A DNA stretch of 64,000 bases from Tiliqua scincoides (lineage: Eukaryota > Chordata > Lepidosauria > Squamata > Scincidae), in NCBI RefSeq assembly GCF_035046505.1, contig NC_089821.1, positions 189,868,377-189,932,376 on the forward strand, in the 5' to 3' direction. Both the position numbers and the translations under genes were made by a program. Position 1 is the first letter of the stretch. Every line of letters begins with the position of its first letter. Below, piece by piece: positions 32,680 to 43,074 of the stretch. A model generated the notes under the pieces. That model searched no databases, was not told the DNA's origin, and worked only from the letters and a program-made list of their open reading frames with translations.

Positions 32680-34690
32680 TAAATAATGAAAGATTAAACA
32701 ATATCAAATCTTAAAATATAAAGCAATTAAAACAATAAGGCAGATCAGATCCCAATGGATCATGTAAATACTATTAAAATTACATTCATTAAAAGTGCCA
32801 GCCCATCATGTCAACAGTCAAATGCCTTCTTGATTTAAAAGGTCTTGAGGCCTTGTCAAAAGGTCTCCAAAGAGGGAGCTGTTCTTAACTCTATGGAGAG
32901 AGAATTCCATAAACATGACTAGATCATGATGTGGCAAGTTTGCAGAAATACATGAATATGGTCCATCTTTATGTCCATCTTTAGTTATAAGAATCTGTCA
33001 GTATATTATTTAATATATATGACATCACTACAACTTTCTTTTGAGATATGCTCTCATAAAAAGATAAATTTGCAGCTATCTGTAGACAAGGGACACCATA
33101 TGGGCAGGCTGAAAGCCAACAACTAGTGAACCAGTTTGTGTGCCAGCTTAAATTTGTCACACTTCACCATATAAAGAAATGTTTTATCATAGTCTTCATT
33201 AAAACCAAGAAAAAGGCCAATAGTACATTTACTCAGAAAAATATACTTTTATGATTGAAAAAACAATATTTTTGATCAAAATCCTTTAAAAGCTATTAAA
33301 CAATGTTTGAAAGAAGTATTTTTCCCCAACTTTCTAAACTCCTGGATCTGATCCAAATTTCTTTGTGTGCCCTGATGCAAAAGCGGCAATACCTCTATTA
33401 GGACTATCTAAATAGTTATTAGATAGTTATTATCTAAAACTTCACAAAGTTATAAGCAAGATTTCAAGTTCTTGAGAACACTTCCAGAATTCAAAACCTA
33501 CTCACTACTTTAGAATATTTTAGTTGGTCCTAATAAAGATATTTAGGTTTTTGATATTGAACCAACATGGGTACCTGTGATCTCTCAGTATGGAGATGTT
33601 CATCTTTAAATGAATGGGAAGATGTTGCACATGTAGGATTTCCATGTGTGGACAGGAGCTGCTGTACACTGCCAGGTATTCTTAGATAGATCAGCCAAAC
33701 AATTGTCTAAGTCAGAAATGTGTCTCATTTATTTTGGTGGATCAGTCAATTTGGTAGATCAATCAATTTTGGTATGTCAGTAGCTCCAACCACAACAATC
33801 TGTGGTATGTGTCAGTGGAAACCTTAAGAAAAGTAATAGGCTTTATGTTGAATCTGTTTGCATATTACAGTTCAATGCTGAAATGCTATCCATACCTACC
33901 TGAAAGTAAGTCCCATTAAAGTCAGTTGGGCTTACTTCTGAGTAAATAGGATTGTACTGCACTGTACGGTTGTGATCCTAAACCTGCTAGGCTCAGTGTT
34001 GTACGGTTGTATTTCCAGCACTAGTGGCTTAATTCTCAATGTTTGCTTTAACCTCGAAATATGCTACCTTCTGTTTCTTCAACTGTTCAGATAACCGTTT
34101 ATGAAGTGCCATACTGTAGCTAGCTATCATATGACATGACTGGTTTGTACCAGTGATAGTTCTTGCATGTGGAAATGCAAAGCCACCATATGCCACTAGG
34201 CCGACTGCTAAAGGCCTTTCAAAATATTGTGAAACATTTCTTTAAATTAATTCACATTCTATTATAGCTGTATAAGAAATGACTTTGAACAATGGCTATC
34301 GTGAGTAGAAAACTTGCTGGTAATAATGACTTTGTACAAAGGAAGAAGCCTCAACTATTTTTTAAAAATATTTACTTTTAATGAGTTGAACATTTTATGT
34401 GTATAAGGAGCTTGGTCATAATACTACCAGCTGAATCACCAGTTTGTATCTCAGCTGGTAGCACAAGTCTTGCCAGTTGCCATTTGGAAGGCCCAAGCAT
34501 ATCTTTGCTCCCTGGGCTCTACAGGTAAGTAGAGAACTTTATACTTGATGGTATATATTTAAAACAGTCATTCTTGACATTCTTGCTTTAAAAAAATAAG
34601 GTAAGAAAAAATCTTGGAAGTACAAATTACATTCAGATGTTTGAGTTATTTAAAAATCAGTTATTTTAATTCCCAGTAGAGTCAGAACAG
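32680..34690. other. Intergenic, mostly plain
   Basis: AT-rich sequence with one family A palindrome at about 33893-33958 (AAGTAAGTCCCATTAAAGTC/AGTTGGGCTTACTTCTGAGT). No gene was seen. Confidence 0.45.
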
Positions 34691-34692
34691 AG

Positions 34693-34975
34693 CATAAATG
34701 CACTTATCTCCGACATCTAGCATCACCCAGTATTGCCAGCTTCAAATGCACTAAGCACAAGCCTAACCCTCCTTTGTATCTGGCATTCAGAGATAGATTA
34801 CCTCTAAAACCCAGAGGTTGTGTACAGTCATTATGGTTTGTCATCTGTGATGGACATTTCCTCCATAAACCTATCCAATCCCCTTTTAAATGCATCTCAG
34901 GCAGGTGCCATCACCACATCCTGTGGCAAGGATTTTCACAGGTTAATTACACACTTGGCAATTCTTCTTCCCCAA
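34693..34975 (-). mobile_element. CR1 LINE 3' tail fragment
   Basis: The minus strand carries GGACATTTCC/CCATCACAGATG-type 3'UTR and the end of ORF2 (TGATGTGGCACCTGCCTGAG-like). It faces a second CR1 tail in the opposite direction at 35575, with a LINE inserted between. Confidence 0.6.
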
Positions 34976-34996
34976 CAATTGTTTTATTGGACAGAT

Positions 34997-35563
34997 ACTG
35001 AACATGTGCTTTCCACATGTGCTGCCTCCGATGCATCACCTGGCAGGACAAAGTTCCAAACAACACAGTCCTGGAACGTGCTGGAATCCCTAGCATGTAT
35101 GCACTGCTGAAACAGAGACGCCTGCGTTGGCTCGGTCATGTCGTGAGAATGGATGATGGCCGGATCCCAAAGGATCTCCGCTATGGAGAACTCGTGCAAG
35201 GAAAGCGCCCTACAGGTAGACCACAGCTGCGATACAAGGACATCTGCAAGAGGGATCTGAAGGCCTTAGGAGTGGACCTCAACAAGTGGGAAACCCTGGC
35301 CTCTGAGCGGCCCGCTTGGAGGCAGGCTGTGCAGCATGGCCTTTCCCAGTTTGAAGAGACATTTGGGCAACAGTCTGAGGCAAAGAGGCAAAGAAGGAAG
35401 GCCCATAGCCAGGGAGACAGACCAGGGACAGACTGCACTTGCTCCCAGTGTGGAAGGGATTGTCACTCCCGAATTGGCCTTTTCAGCCACACTAGACGCT
35501 GTTGCAGAACCATCTTTCAGAGTGCGATACCATAGTCTTTCGAGACTGAAGGTTGCCAACAAG
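34997..35563 (+). mobile_element. 5'-truncated LINE with zinc-finger tail, 11-bp target duplication
   Basis: The same family as at 10847 and 60500. It encodes NNTVLERAGIPSMYALLKQR, LRWLGHVVRMDDGRIPKDL, the KWETLASERPAWRQAV motif and a C-x2-C-x12-H-x3-C finger ending SHTRRC, then the stop of FQSAIP. It is uninterrupted from 35017 to 35535. ATTGGACAGAT flanks it exactly (34986-34996 and 35564-35574). It lacks the RT domain, so it is a dead 3' fragment. Confidence 0.85.
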
Positions 35564-35574
35564 ATTGGACAGAT

Positions 35575-35785
35575 TGATGGATGAAAAAATCAATCCCAGG
35601 TTACAAGCCATGATGACTGTATGTGACCTCTGGTTTTGAGAGGCAGCCTATCTCTGAATGGCAGATGCAAGGGAGTGACAAGGGGTTGTAGGTATCTTAT
35701 CTTGAGTGCTCCCTGAGGCATTAGATACAGGGAGCTGCACTAGCTGATCCAGTAGGGCTCTTTTTATGTTCCTTGTGGTTTTAAG
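35575..35785 (+). mobile_element. CR1 LINE 3' tail fragment
   Basis: GGTTACAAGCCATGATGACT ... GGCAGATGCAAGGGAGTGAC ... AGATACAGGGAGCTGCACTA ... TGATCCAGTAGGGCTC, ending TTTTTATGTTCC. This is the usual 3'UTR of the CR1 copies here. Confidence 0.7.
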
Positions 35786-35804
35786 GGATTGCCCTGCCAG
35801 GCTG

Positions 35805-35885
35805 CATTGTTATACGCATTTACTTAGAAGTAAGTTCCATTGATCTTCCAGTGGCTACCAAGTGAGGCTTGCACTGTTTTAAAAA
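35805..35885. repeat. Family A palindromic repeat
   Basis: TTACTTAGAAGTAAGTTCCA then TTGATC ... GTGAGGCTTGCACT, diverged. Confidence 0.4.
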
Positions 35886-35925
35886 GTAAGCCCTCCTGAG
35901 CATAGTGAGATACTTCATATGAATA

Positions 35926-36099
35926 CAGGGTGACCAGAGGCAATGGAGGACAGAGTGCCTACACCTTTAACCATTGCATAAAAGAAGGAGTTTTGGCAAG
36001 TGCAGCTCAACATGACAAGGTTTCAAAAAGCTGCACCTGCCAAAATTCTCTCTGTTAAAGGTATAGATACTCTGTCCTCCATGGCATCTGGTCACCCTG
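35926..36099. mobile_element. hAT-like MITE 174 bp, ending 158 bp upstream of the TSTD3 ATG
   Basis: CAGGGTGACCAGAGGCAATG then GAGGACAGAGT at the left is mirrored exactly or nearly by ACTCTGTCCTCC then ATGGCATCTGGTCACCCTG at the right. The middle is also palindromic (TTTTGGCAAGTGCAGCT/AGCTGCACCTGCCAAAA). No clear target duplication. Confidence 0.75.
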
Positions 36100-36256
36100 C
36101 ATTCCTAGGACTGGACAGCTGACTACAGTGTGTCGCTGGCAAGCACGCTGATGGGAGACAGGCAGTGAGCTGGACTGCTATAGCTCAGGAAGCCACGCAG
36201 ACGTGGGAGGAGCGAAGTAGGGACGGGGAAAGGATACATGCGCTCAGGTGGGAAGC
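36100..36256 (+). promoter_or_regulatory. Probable TSTD3 promoter/5'UTR
   Basis: Moderately GC-rich DNA lies between the end of a hAT MITE (36099) and the TSTD3 start codon. No clear TATA box was seen. The role is inferred only from position. Confidence 0.4.
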
Positions 36257-36410
36257 ATGTGGGCTGGTTGTAGACAGTTCAGCCGGGTAGCCTCTTATTT
36301 AGCTGCACAGCGGACGGCAGGAGCTGCAGGCAGGAGCAGTGGGCTAAAGCTGCCAGCGCGGAGCAGGTTCTCTCTGCTGTGGGGATCGGGGCCCTTCTGC
36401 AATGCATGCT
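36257..36410 (+). CDS. TSTD3: TSTD3 exon 1 (start and presequence)
   Basis: I chose the ATG at 36257 because the frame joins exon 2 in phase (ends TGC T, next AT = Tyr) and no upstream in-frame ATG was seen. The peptide has many Arg and no Asp or Glu, typical of a mitochondrial targeting sequence. An out-of-frame ATG about 20 bases upstream opens a short uORF that ends in TAG within the exon. Donor GTAAGT at 36411. Confidence 0.8.
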
Positions 36411-39400
36411 GTAAGTGCACTGGGGCGGGGAAAGAGCAGCGCGCCTATTGCGGAGGCACTTTTCTAATCAGTCACTAACTGTATAAAATTGCAGTATTTT
36501 CTGATATCATTGCGAAGCAGCATCCTTGCACCCTGATGTTCTCTTGCTTTAAAAACCTGCTCTTGGACTGCCATCCTATGCTGGATGCACTTACCTGGGA
36601 GTAAGTCCCATTGAAATCAGTGGGGCTTTCTTCTGAGTAGAAATGCCTAGATTGTGCTGTTCAGGGCCTATGAGAGGAATTTTATTGGGGGGTACGAAGT
36701 TTCTTTTGGGCCCCTTCCCAAAGGGGGAGGGGGCAGTAGGAGTAGACAGAACAGGAGACAAAAATAAGGCAGGGGGAGGGTGCTGACAGCCAGAATTGTC
36801 TTTGGAGCCCAGGTCTACTAGGCTTCTTGATGCAGAGCCCAGGTCTACCCAACCATGCAGCACTGGCAGCTAGGTAAAGTAATATACAAAACCAAACACA
36901 CTCCTAAGTCTCTCTAAAATCTTTGAAATATATATAATCCATTGCAGAAAATTAGCATCATCATATTTAGGCTCACACTAGAATGAACTCCTGAAGTAGC
37001 TGTAGCCCCACAGCTGGGTCCCTGAGCTACCACGGTTATGGGATCCACAAGCCAAAGAGCTACTGAGGCAGGTTAGTTTCCTCCCAGATTTCACACTGGG
37101 TCATGGATGCATTCCTGAGCCTGATGTGTATGGCTTGCAGCAGCAGTAAACACTCACTGCATGCATGTGGTTGTGCCCCAGCATCATGCACAGACAGCAA
37201 GTTCAGATGAGATAGGAAAATGTCAGATTCCAGGAACTTTCTGGGCCCCGTCCTTTGGCTCCTGGACCCCCTTTCTGACCCTGGGCCTGGGTACAGATTA
37301 CCCCCTCTCCTAAGCCCTGGTGCTGTTGGCTCCCCATCTAAGTGATATACCAATTTAGCTCCTCCAGTTCTACAATATCAAATAGTCCTAAACCACCTAC
37401 TTCATAGTAAGCTTCCTTGCTACGAATAGGACCGTGCCCCAACTATGTTTAGTTTGTTGTGTGTTTGGGTATGTGGTTTTGCTTCATAAATTGAGGTCTA
37501 TTGTAGTGGATCTGGGTTCCGATTCCAATTACTGTGGAACGATATGGGTGGGTGGTCTTAACCAAATTTACAATGTTATTGCTCAGTCTCAGTTCCCAAT
37601 AATTTGTAAAATGGAAATAATCCTCACCTTTGTCACAGGTATGAGAACAAGCTGCATCAAAGATATAAAGAACTGTTTGTTGTATGAGCACTTCAAATAA
37701 AAGCTGTTGTTATATATCAAGGGTAGCCAAATTTGCTTAATGTAAGAGCCACTAACTCCAGAAGTTAGTGGTGGACCGGGGGGGGGGGCGGGCTAGCATG
37801 CTGTAGACCGGGGGGGGGGGGGGTCACAGAATCGGACATGACTTAATGATTGAACAACAACAAAAGAGCCACATACACAGGGTGACCAGAGATCCTCTTT
37901 TTCCAGGACATGTCTTCTTTTTTTAGCCTCATGTCCTGGAAAAGAACTTATGGTAAATGTTCTCCTTTTCTCTGTGAGAACGCCCCTGTAGGCAGCATAG
38001 AGCCTACTTATATTAATAAATTATACACAATATAGTTTTAAATTTAATATAGTAGTATAAGTAACAAGTAATATATAACCAAATGAAATCAATATACAAG
38101 AATTTTTTAGCTTCAATTTTGTCATGTCCTACATTTTTCTTGGATGTCCTAAATTTTGGGATGCCTTGTCCTCTTTTGTGGTTAGGACAGTTGGTCATCC
38201 TGCACATACAATAAACTTCAGATGTTTGAGAGCCACAATATTTAAGAAACATTTAAAATTCTTAAATGTATTTACTTGCCGTGAATGTTAAACTTAAGTT
38301 TTAATCCAGGGGACTCAGTTTATACTCAGTAAATAATTATAAAGCTTGAACAGTTTTCAAGTCTACCTTTTTATATTAATTGTGATACAGAAAGGAGCTC
38401 AGCCAACGTATTTCCAAGACCCGCACATTATAAGTCAGAAAGCCACTTTTGGCTCATGAGCTGTGGTTTGGCCACCCCTGTTATGTTATCTTTCATTTAA
38501 AGAAGCAGCATATACTGGTTTACAAAAAAGTCACAAGCTGCAAAGTAAGATAAAGCCCTTCTGTACTGTAAAGTTATGCAGAACAGGGCGGGGATTTCAG
38601 CAGCCATCACTGTGAAGAAAAACTGTTCTTATTGACATTCTCAGTTTTACATACTCATTAAAGGTACAGATTCTCTATTCCCTCTTGTATCTGGTGGGTC
38701 CAAAGCAGTGTTTCCCAAACATTTTTGATTACAATCCTAAATACAGTTTCTCAGTTGGGTGACCCATGCAAAACCTGTCTAGAGAAATTGATTCCTAAAG
38801 TGGTTTTTAGCTATGGCTGCAGGCAAGGACACAGACCATGCATGGTGACTGCAGGTATAGCCCCAACAGAGCCATATTCAGGTCAATGACACACATTAGT
38901 GTGGCATTGGCATTTGAGAAACCTTGGTCTAGATGTTACCACTACTTGTGCAATAATTTTTTTTCTTTCCAGATCTAAAAACTGAAAGACTGATTGTTTG
39001 TCACTTTTGCACTTCTGGGGATCATGATGTCTCCTACAAAGAGCTCAAGGACTTGCTGCAATCAAAAACTGTTTTTCTTATTGATGTTAGAGAGAAATGG
39101 GAAATTGGAGAGTATGGAAAAATCCCTGGGTCCATCAGTATTCCATGTAAGTAGTAGTTCCTGAATGGAAGGAAAGGGAAGACAAAAGGTTAGCTAGTTC
39201 AACACCTTGCACTGAGGCAAAGTCATACCTTAGACACACCTTAGACATAGGATTCACCATCATAACCTGAATTTTTTATTACCACTTGTATTTTTGCTTC
39301 ATAATAAGTCTCTCCGAGCAAACTCTAATGGATTTAAATTTGTTTTTGCAGTGGATGATGTTGTAGAAGCTTTGCAGATGGATCCAGTACATTTTAAAGA

Positions 39401-40114
39401 AAGATACAATCAAGATATGCCTTCTAAATCAGACCATTTAGTTTTCTCCTGTATGGCAGGTGTGAGAAGCAAGCAAGCTCTAGCTGCTGCCAGATCCCTG
39501 GGTTTCAAAAGGTAAACATATCCAAGGAAGGATTGCATAGAATTGTTGCATCTTTTGGTAAATGAAGTAGTTCTTGCAGATCAGTTCTTGTTTGTGCCAT
39601 AAGGCACATTGCAGCAGCCAAGAGGGGAGAGGAGTGGGAGGTGGATGGGAAGTGCTAGTTGGTGCTGGGCCTCCATACCAGTAGGAGGACCAGCAGGAAT
39701 GCATAGTGGTAAGTATCCCACTGAGTGTCCTAAAAACATTTCTGGGCAGGGAAGGATGGCCCGGGGGCAGTTCAGGCCCGGGAGGGGGCCAGGGACAGCA
39801 GCAGAGGCTAGTACCAAATCCTATCCCCCTCCCAGGCTTTGGAGCCTGACACAGGTCTACTTAGTTCTACACCAGCTAAATAGCTGGCGCAGCTTTGAGT
39901 AGACCTGGGGCACTACACCTCCAGCTGCTTCTCTGACCCTGCAGGACACAGCAGCAGCCGGGGAGAGAATTGGACCCTAAGTAATTGTGAACCATTTGTA
40001 CAGTAAGTAGAATTCTACTGAAATTCACTTTGTGCTTTCAGAGCTCAGCAATATGCTGGTGGCTTCAAAGAATGGGCAGAATATGAATCTTCAGGGAAAA
40101 ATGACCTGGATTAA
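36257..40114 (+). CDS. TSTD3: TSTD3, thiosulfate sulfurtransferase-like (single rhodanese domain) protein, complete
   Basis: A single-domain rhodanese, a family that moves sulfane sulfur through a persulfide on the active-site Cys. Exons 36257-36410, 38973-39146, 39352-39511 and 40042-40114 join in phase to 561 bases, 186 residues plus stop. Residues 1-51 (MWAGCRQFSRVASYLAAQRT...) are rich in Arg, Ala and Ser and poor in acids, as in a mitochondrial presequence. The rhodanese domain follows: HDVSYKELKDLL, then FLIDVREKWEIGEYGKIPGS, then the active-site loop CMAGVRS in exon 3, and the C-terminal YAGGFKEWAEY helix. The gene is divergent from USP45 and convergent with CCNC, as in human. The name rests on domain, exon layout and gene order. 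Confidence 0.9.
37718..38480. mobile_element. hAT element with nested hAT
   Basis: Left CAAGGGTAGCCAAATTTGCT, right GCTGTGGTTTGGCCACCCCTG. Flanks are TTATATAT and TTATGTTA (6/8). AGAGCCAC motifs near the ends are typical of this family. It holds G-runs (37779-37822), a short tail CGGACATGACTTAATGATTG of BovB-SINE type, and an inner element at 37878-38202. Confidence 0.65.
37878..38202. mobile_element. hAT MITE (325 bp) with exact 8-bp target duplication
   Basis: The ends are CAGGGTGACCAGAGATCCTC and GACAGTTGGTCATCCTG. CACATACA lies at both 37870-37877 and 38203-38210, exactly. Inner CCAGGACATGTC/GACATGAGGC-type palindromes. It is inserted in the element above and shares the CAGGGTGACCAGA end with 35926. 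Confidence 0.8.
38706..38930. mobile_element. hAT-like fragment
   Basis: CAGTGTTTCCCAAACATTTT then GATTACAATCC at the left and CATTTGAGAAACCTTGG at the right resemble hAT ends of the 8817 type. No target duplication. It lies 42 bases from the TSTD3 exon 2 acceptor. Confidence 0.4.
38973..39146 (+). CDS. TSTD3: TSTD3 exon 2 (N-terminal half of rhodanese domain)
   Basis: The acceptor is a pyrimidine tract ending TTTCCAG. The exon encodes LKTERLIVCHFCTSGDHDVS, then YKELKDLLQSKTVFLIDVRE and KWEIGEYGKIPGSISIP. The DVRE-x-E-E-Y-x-x-G-x-I-PGS pattern is the classic first rhodanese motif. Donor GTAAGT. Confidence 0.93.
39352..39511 (+). CDS. TSTD3: TSTD3 exon 3 (active-site loop)
   Basis: Encodes (L)DDVVEALQMDPVHFKERY, then HLVFSCMAGVRSKQA and AAARSLGFK. 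The CMAGVRS loop carries the catalytic Cys followed five residues later by Arg, as in active rhodaneses. Acceptor TTTTGCAG, donor GTAAAC. Confidence 0.93.
39600..39980. mobile_element. GC-rich MITE-like block in TSTD3 intron 3
   Basis: GC-rich sequence with GGAGGGGG/CCCCCTCCC pairs and the end GAATTGGACCCTAA, recalling family B ends. Weak inverted structure; the class is uncertain. Confidence 0.3.
40042..40114 (+). CDS. TSTD3: TSTD3 exon 4 (C-terminus and stop)
   Basis: Encodes RAQQYAGGFKEWAEYESSG then KNDLD and TAA at 40112-40114. GGFKEW is the conserved last rhodanese motif. The acceptor is GCTTTCAG. The 3'UTR must start at 40115. The first AATAAA seen (about 40425) lies inside an interspersed repeat, so the natural polyA site is uncertain. 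Confidence 0.92.
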
Positions 40115-40242
40115 CTCAGCATCCCAAAACTGCATAAGGCTAAGACTAGTGTCACTTGACTTTTGAGGCTCTATATGTACTTAAGAACTGTTTTTATGTT
40201 GCAAGGTACTGACTTTATTAGAAGATGGCAAGAAAAAAATTG

Positions 40243-40480
40243 GAATGTTTCATATTATTAACAGCATTTATATTCCACTTTTCAACAAAAAGTTCATAAA
40301 GTGGTTTACAAAGAAATAACAAATAACTAGTGGCTCTGTGTCCCAAAAGGGCTCAGAATCTAAATAGATGCAAAAGAACACCAGCAGACAGCCACTAGAA
40401 AAGACACTGCTGGGGTGCCCTACTAAATAAAAGAGCACCCACTTGAAAAAGCACCTCTTTCCCAGTTAGTATAGTCAAAT
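40243..40480 (-). repeat. Interspersed repeat, tail of an unclassified LINE/SINE family
   Basis: Motifs CACTTTTCAACAAAAAGTTC, GTGGTTTACAAAGAAATAAC, CCAAAAGGGCTCAGAATCTA. The reverse relative is at 52915-53040. It overlaps the probable TSTD3 3'UTR and supplies its AATAAA. Confidence 0.5.
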
Positions 40481-40615
40481 TTCAATGTTAAACTTTTCTT
40501 CAGAGACTGTCAAATCAATCCAAACACTTTAAAACATTCTATAATTAAATGAACAATTCTACTTTAAAAGTAGATAGTTCAGTGATCAGAGTTAGAGAAA
40601 ACTGACAATGGAATA

Positions 40616-40926
40616 CAGGTATGTGTCACTTACCAACAGGGATATGTTCTTTAATCCTTGTTTTTGTGCAGTTAGGTTGTTAAGCTAACATTCAGCCTAA
40701 TCTGATGCCAAACAGACACTCCCTGCCAGACACTCACTGACTGCACAGGCTACTGGAGACTGATTGCCTCTTCTTTGCATTAAGAGTCTCTTTGTTGTGT
40801 AAACAAACTCTGTTGCAGGCTTTGGAAGTCTGACTGCCTCCTTAAGAGCCTCTTCATTGTGCTTTGACAACCTGCATATTATGTGGGCCATTGTTAAGCA
40901 GAAGGTTGTTAAGTGGCACATGCCTG
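40616..40926. mobile_element. Tc1/mariner-type MITE, 311 bp
   Basis: The inverted ends CAGGTATGTGTCACTTACCA and GTTGTTAAGTGGCACATGCCTG match at nearly all of 18 positions. TA flanks both (40614-40615, 40927-40928). No coding capacity. Confidence 0.75.
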
Positions 40927-40929
40927 TAC

Positions 40930-42650
40930 TTTGAAACTGGTCAGAGAAGTTGGCCCTCTGGATGGTGAGGGAGGGAAAGGGAAGATAAAAGGAGACTTAG
41001 AGATGGCAGAGAAATTAAATGAGTTCTTTGCATCTGTCTTCACAGCAGAAGACCGCGGGCAGATACCGCTGCCTGAACGGCCCCTCCTGACCAAGGAATT
41101 AAGTCATAGGTTAAAAGAGAAGATGTTTCAGACTTCATTGATTAAGTAAAGATCAATAAATCAGCGGGGCCCTGATGGCATCCACCCAAGAGTTATTAAG
41201 GAATTGAAGAATGAAGTTGCTGATCTCTTGACTAAAATATGCAACTTGTCCCTCAAAACGGCCACAGTGCCAGAAGATTGAAGGATAGCAAATGTCACGC
41301 CTATCTTTAAAAAGGGAAAGAGGGGGGACCCGGGAAACTATAGGCCGGTCAGCCTAACATCTATACTGGGTAAGATGGTGGAATACCTCATCAAAGATAG
41401 AATCTCAAAACACATAGGCAAACAAGCCTTGCTGAGGGAGAATCAGCATGGCTTCTGTAAGGGTAAATCTTGCCTCACGAACCTTATAGAATTCTTTGAA
41501 AAGATCTACAGGCATGTGGATGCAGGAGAACCCATAGACATTATATATCTGGACTTTCAGAAGGCGTTTGACACGGTCCCTCACCAAAGGCTACTGAAAA
41601 ACTCCACAGTCAGGGAATTAGAGGGCAGGTCCTCTCCTGGATTGAGACCTGGTTGAAGACCAGGAAATAGAGAGTGGGTGTCAATGGGCAATTTTCACAA
41701 TGGAGAGAAGTGAAAAGTGGTGTGCCCCAAGGATCTGTCCTGGGACCAATGCTTTTCAAACTCTTCATAAATGACCTGGAGACAGGGTTGAGCAGTGAGG
41801 TGGCTAAGTTTGCAGATGACACCAAACTTTTCTGAGTGGTGAAGACCAGAAGTGATTGTGAGGAGATCCCTCCAAACTGGCAGAATGGGCAACAAAATGG
41901 CAGATGCGCTTCAATGTCAGTAAGTGTAAGGTCATGCACATTGGGGCAAAAAATCAAAACTTTAGATATAGGCTGATGGGTTCTGAGCTGTCTGTAACAG
42001 ATCAGGAGAGAGATCTTGGGGTGGTGGTGGACAAGTCGATGAAAGTGTCGACCCAATGTGCGGCGGCAGTGAAGAAAGCCAATTCTATGCTTGGGATCAT
42101 TAGGAAAGGTATTGAGAACAAAACGGTTAGTATTATAATGCCGTTGTACAAATCAATGGTAAGGCCACACCTGGAGTATTGTGTCCAGTTCTGGTCGCCG
42201 CATCTCAAAAAAGACATAGTGGAAATGGAAAAGGTGCAAAAGAGAGCAACCAAAATGATTATTGGGCTGGGGCACCTTCCTTATGAGGAAAGGCTATGGC
42301 GTTTGGGCCTCTTCAGCCTAGAAAAGAGGTGCCTGAGGGGGGACATGATTGAGACACACAAAATTATGCAGGGGATGGACAGAGTGGATAGAGAGATGCT
42401 CTTTATACTCTCACATAACACCAGAACCAGGGGACATCCACTAAAATTGAGTGTTGGGAGAGTTAGGACAAAAGAAAATATTTCTTTACTCAGCGTGTGG
42501 TTGGTCTGTGGAACTCCTTGCCACAGGATGTGGTGACGGCATCTGGCCTGGATGCCTTTAAAAGGGGACTGGACAGGTTTCTGGAGGAAAAATCCATTAC
42601 GGGTTACAAGCCATGATGTGCATGTGCAACCTCCTGATTTAATAGGTAGT
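40930..42650 (+). mobile_element. CR1 LINE, 1.7 kb, most of the reverse transcriptase
   Basis: In order: MAEKLNEFFASVFTAEDRG, a stretch with GPDGIHPRV, ANVTPIFKKGK, RPVSLTSILGKMVEYLI, NQHGFCKGKSCLTNL, IYLDFQKAFDTVPH (RT motif A), [10 protein letters not shown] (motif B), [10 protein letters not shown] (motif C, FADD), then CKVMHIGAKNQNF and LEYCVQFWSPH, VEMEKVQKRATKM. The 3'UTR is cut short at about 42650. Several stops (for example after TSLIK at 41149) and frameshifts (near 41600 and 41880) make it inactive. The endonuclease is absent. Confidence 0.9.
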
Positions 42651-43074
42651 AAATAGGGGCTAAGCAAACAAAACACTATATTACCTCCCATCTGCTTCAG
42701 CAAGTTGTCCCAGTGATTCTGATTGTACACAAAATAAAGCTCAAAGATTCTTTCAGGTTTATTTCTTAATCACCATTCAGTCCTGCTTGTTGCCATTCAA
42801 GTGTTTGTAATGGGACATTTTAGGTAGCAATTGTATGAAAGGTGATAGCTTTTCTCCAAGTAGAAATGATAAAATAAATTCTAAACTCATACGTTACATT
42901 AGCAGAGAGCCCAGGAACTATAAGCTATAGTTCATATCCTTCAAGCCCCATTAAATTAGGAAGGCAACCTACTTACAACTGTCACTGAACATTCTTGTTT
43001 TTCTACACCTGATTTCTGTAACACCACACTAATAGAAATGGTTTGTGAATCTTAAATTCTGCAATAAAAGCCCA

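Larger units (their letters stand above)
36411..38972. other. TSTD3 intron 1
   Basis: Contains a family A palindrome (36572-36657), a hAT element with nested hAT (37718-38480), a BovB-type SINE tail (about 37825-37864), and at 38706-38930 a hAT-like end. No exon was seen. Confidence 0.5.
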
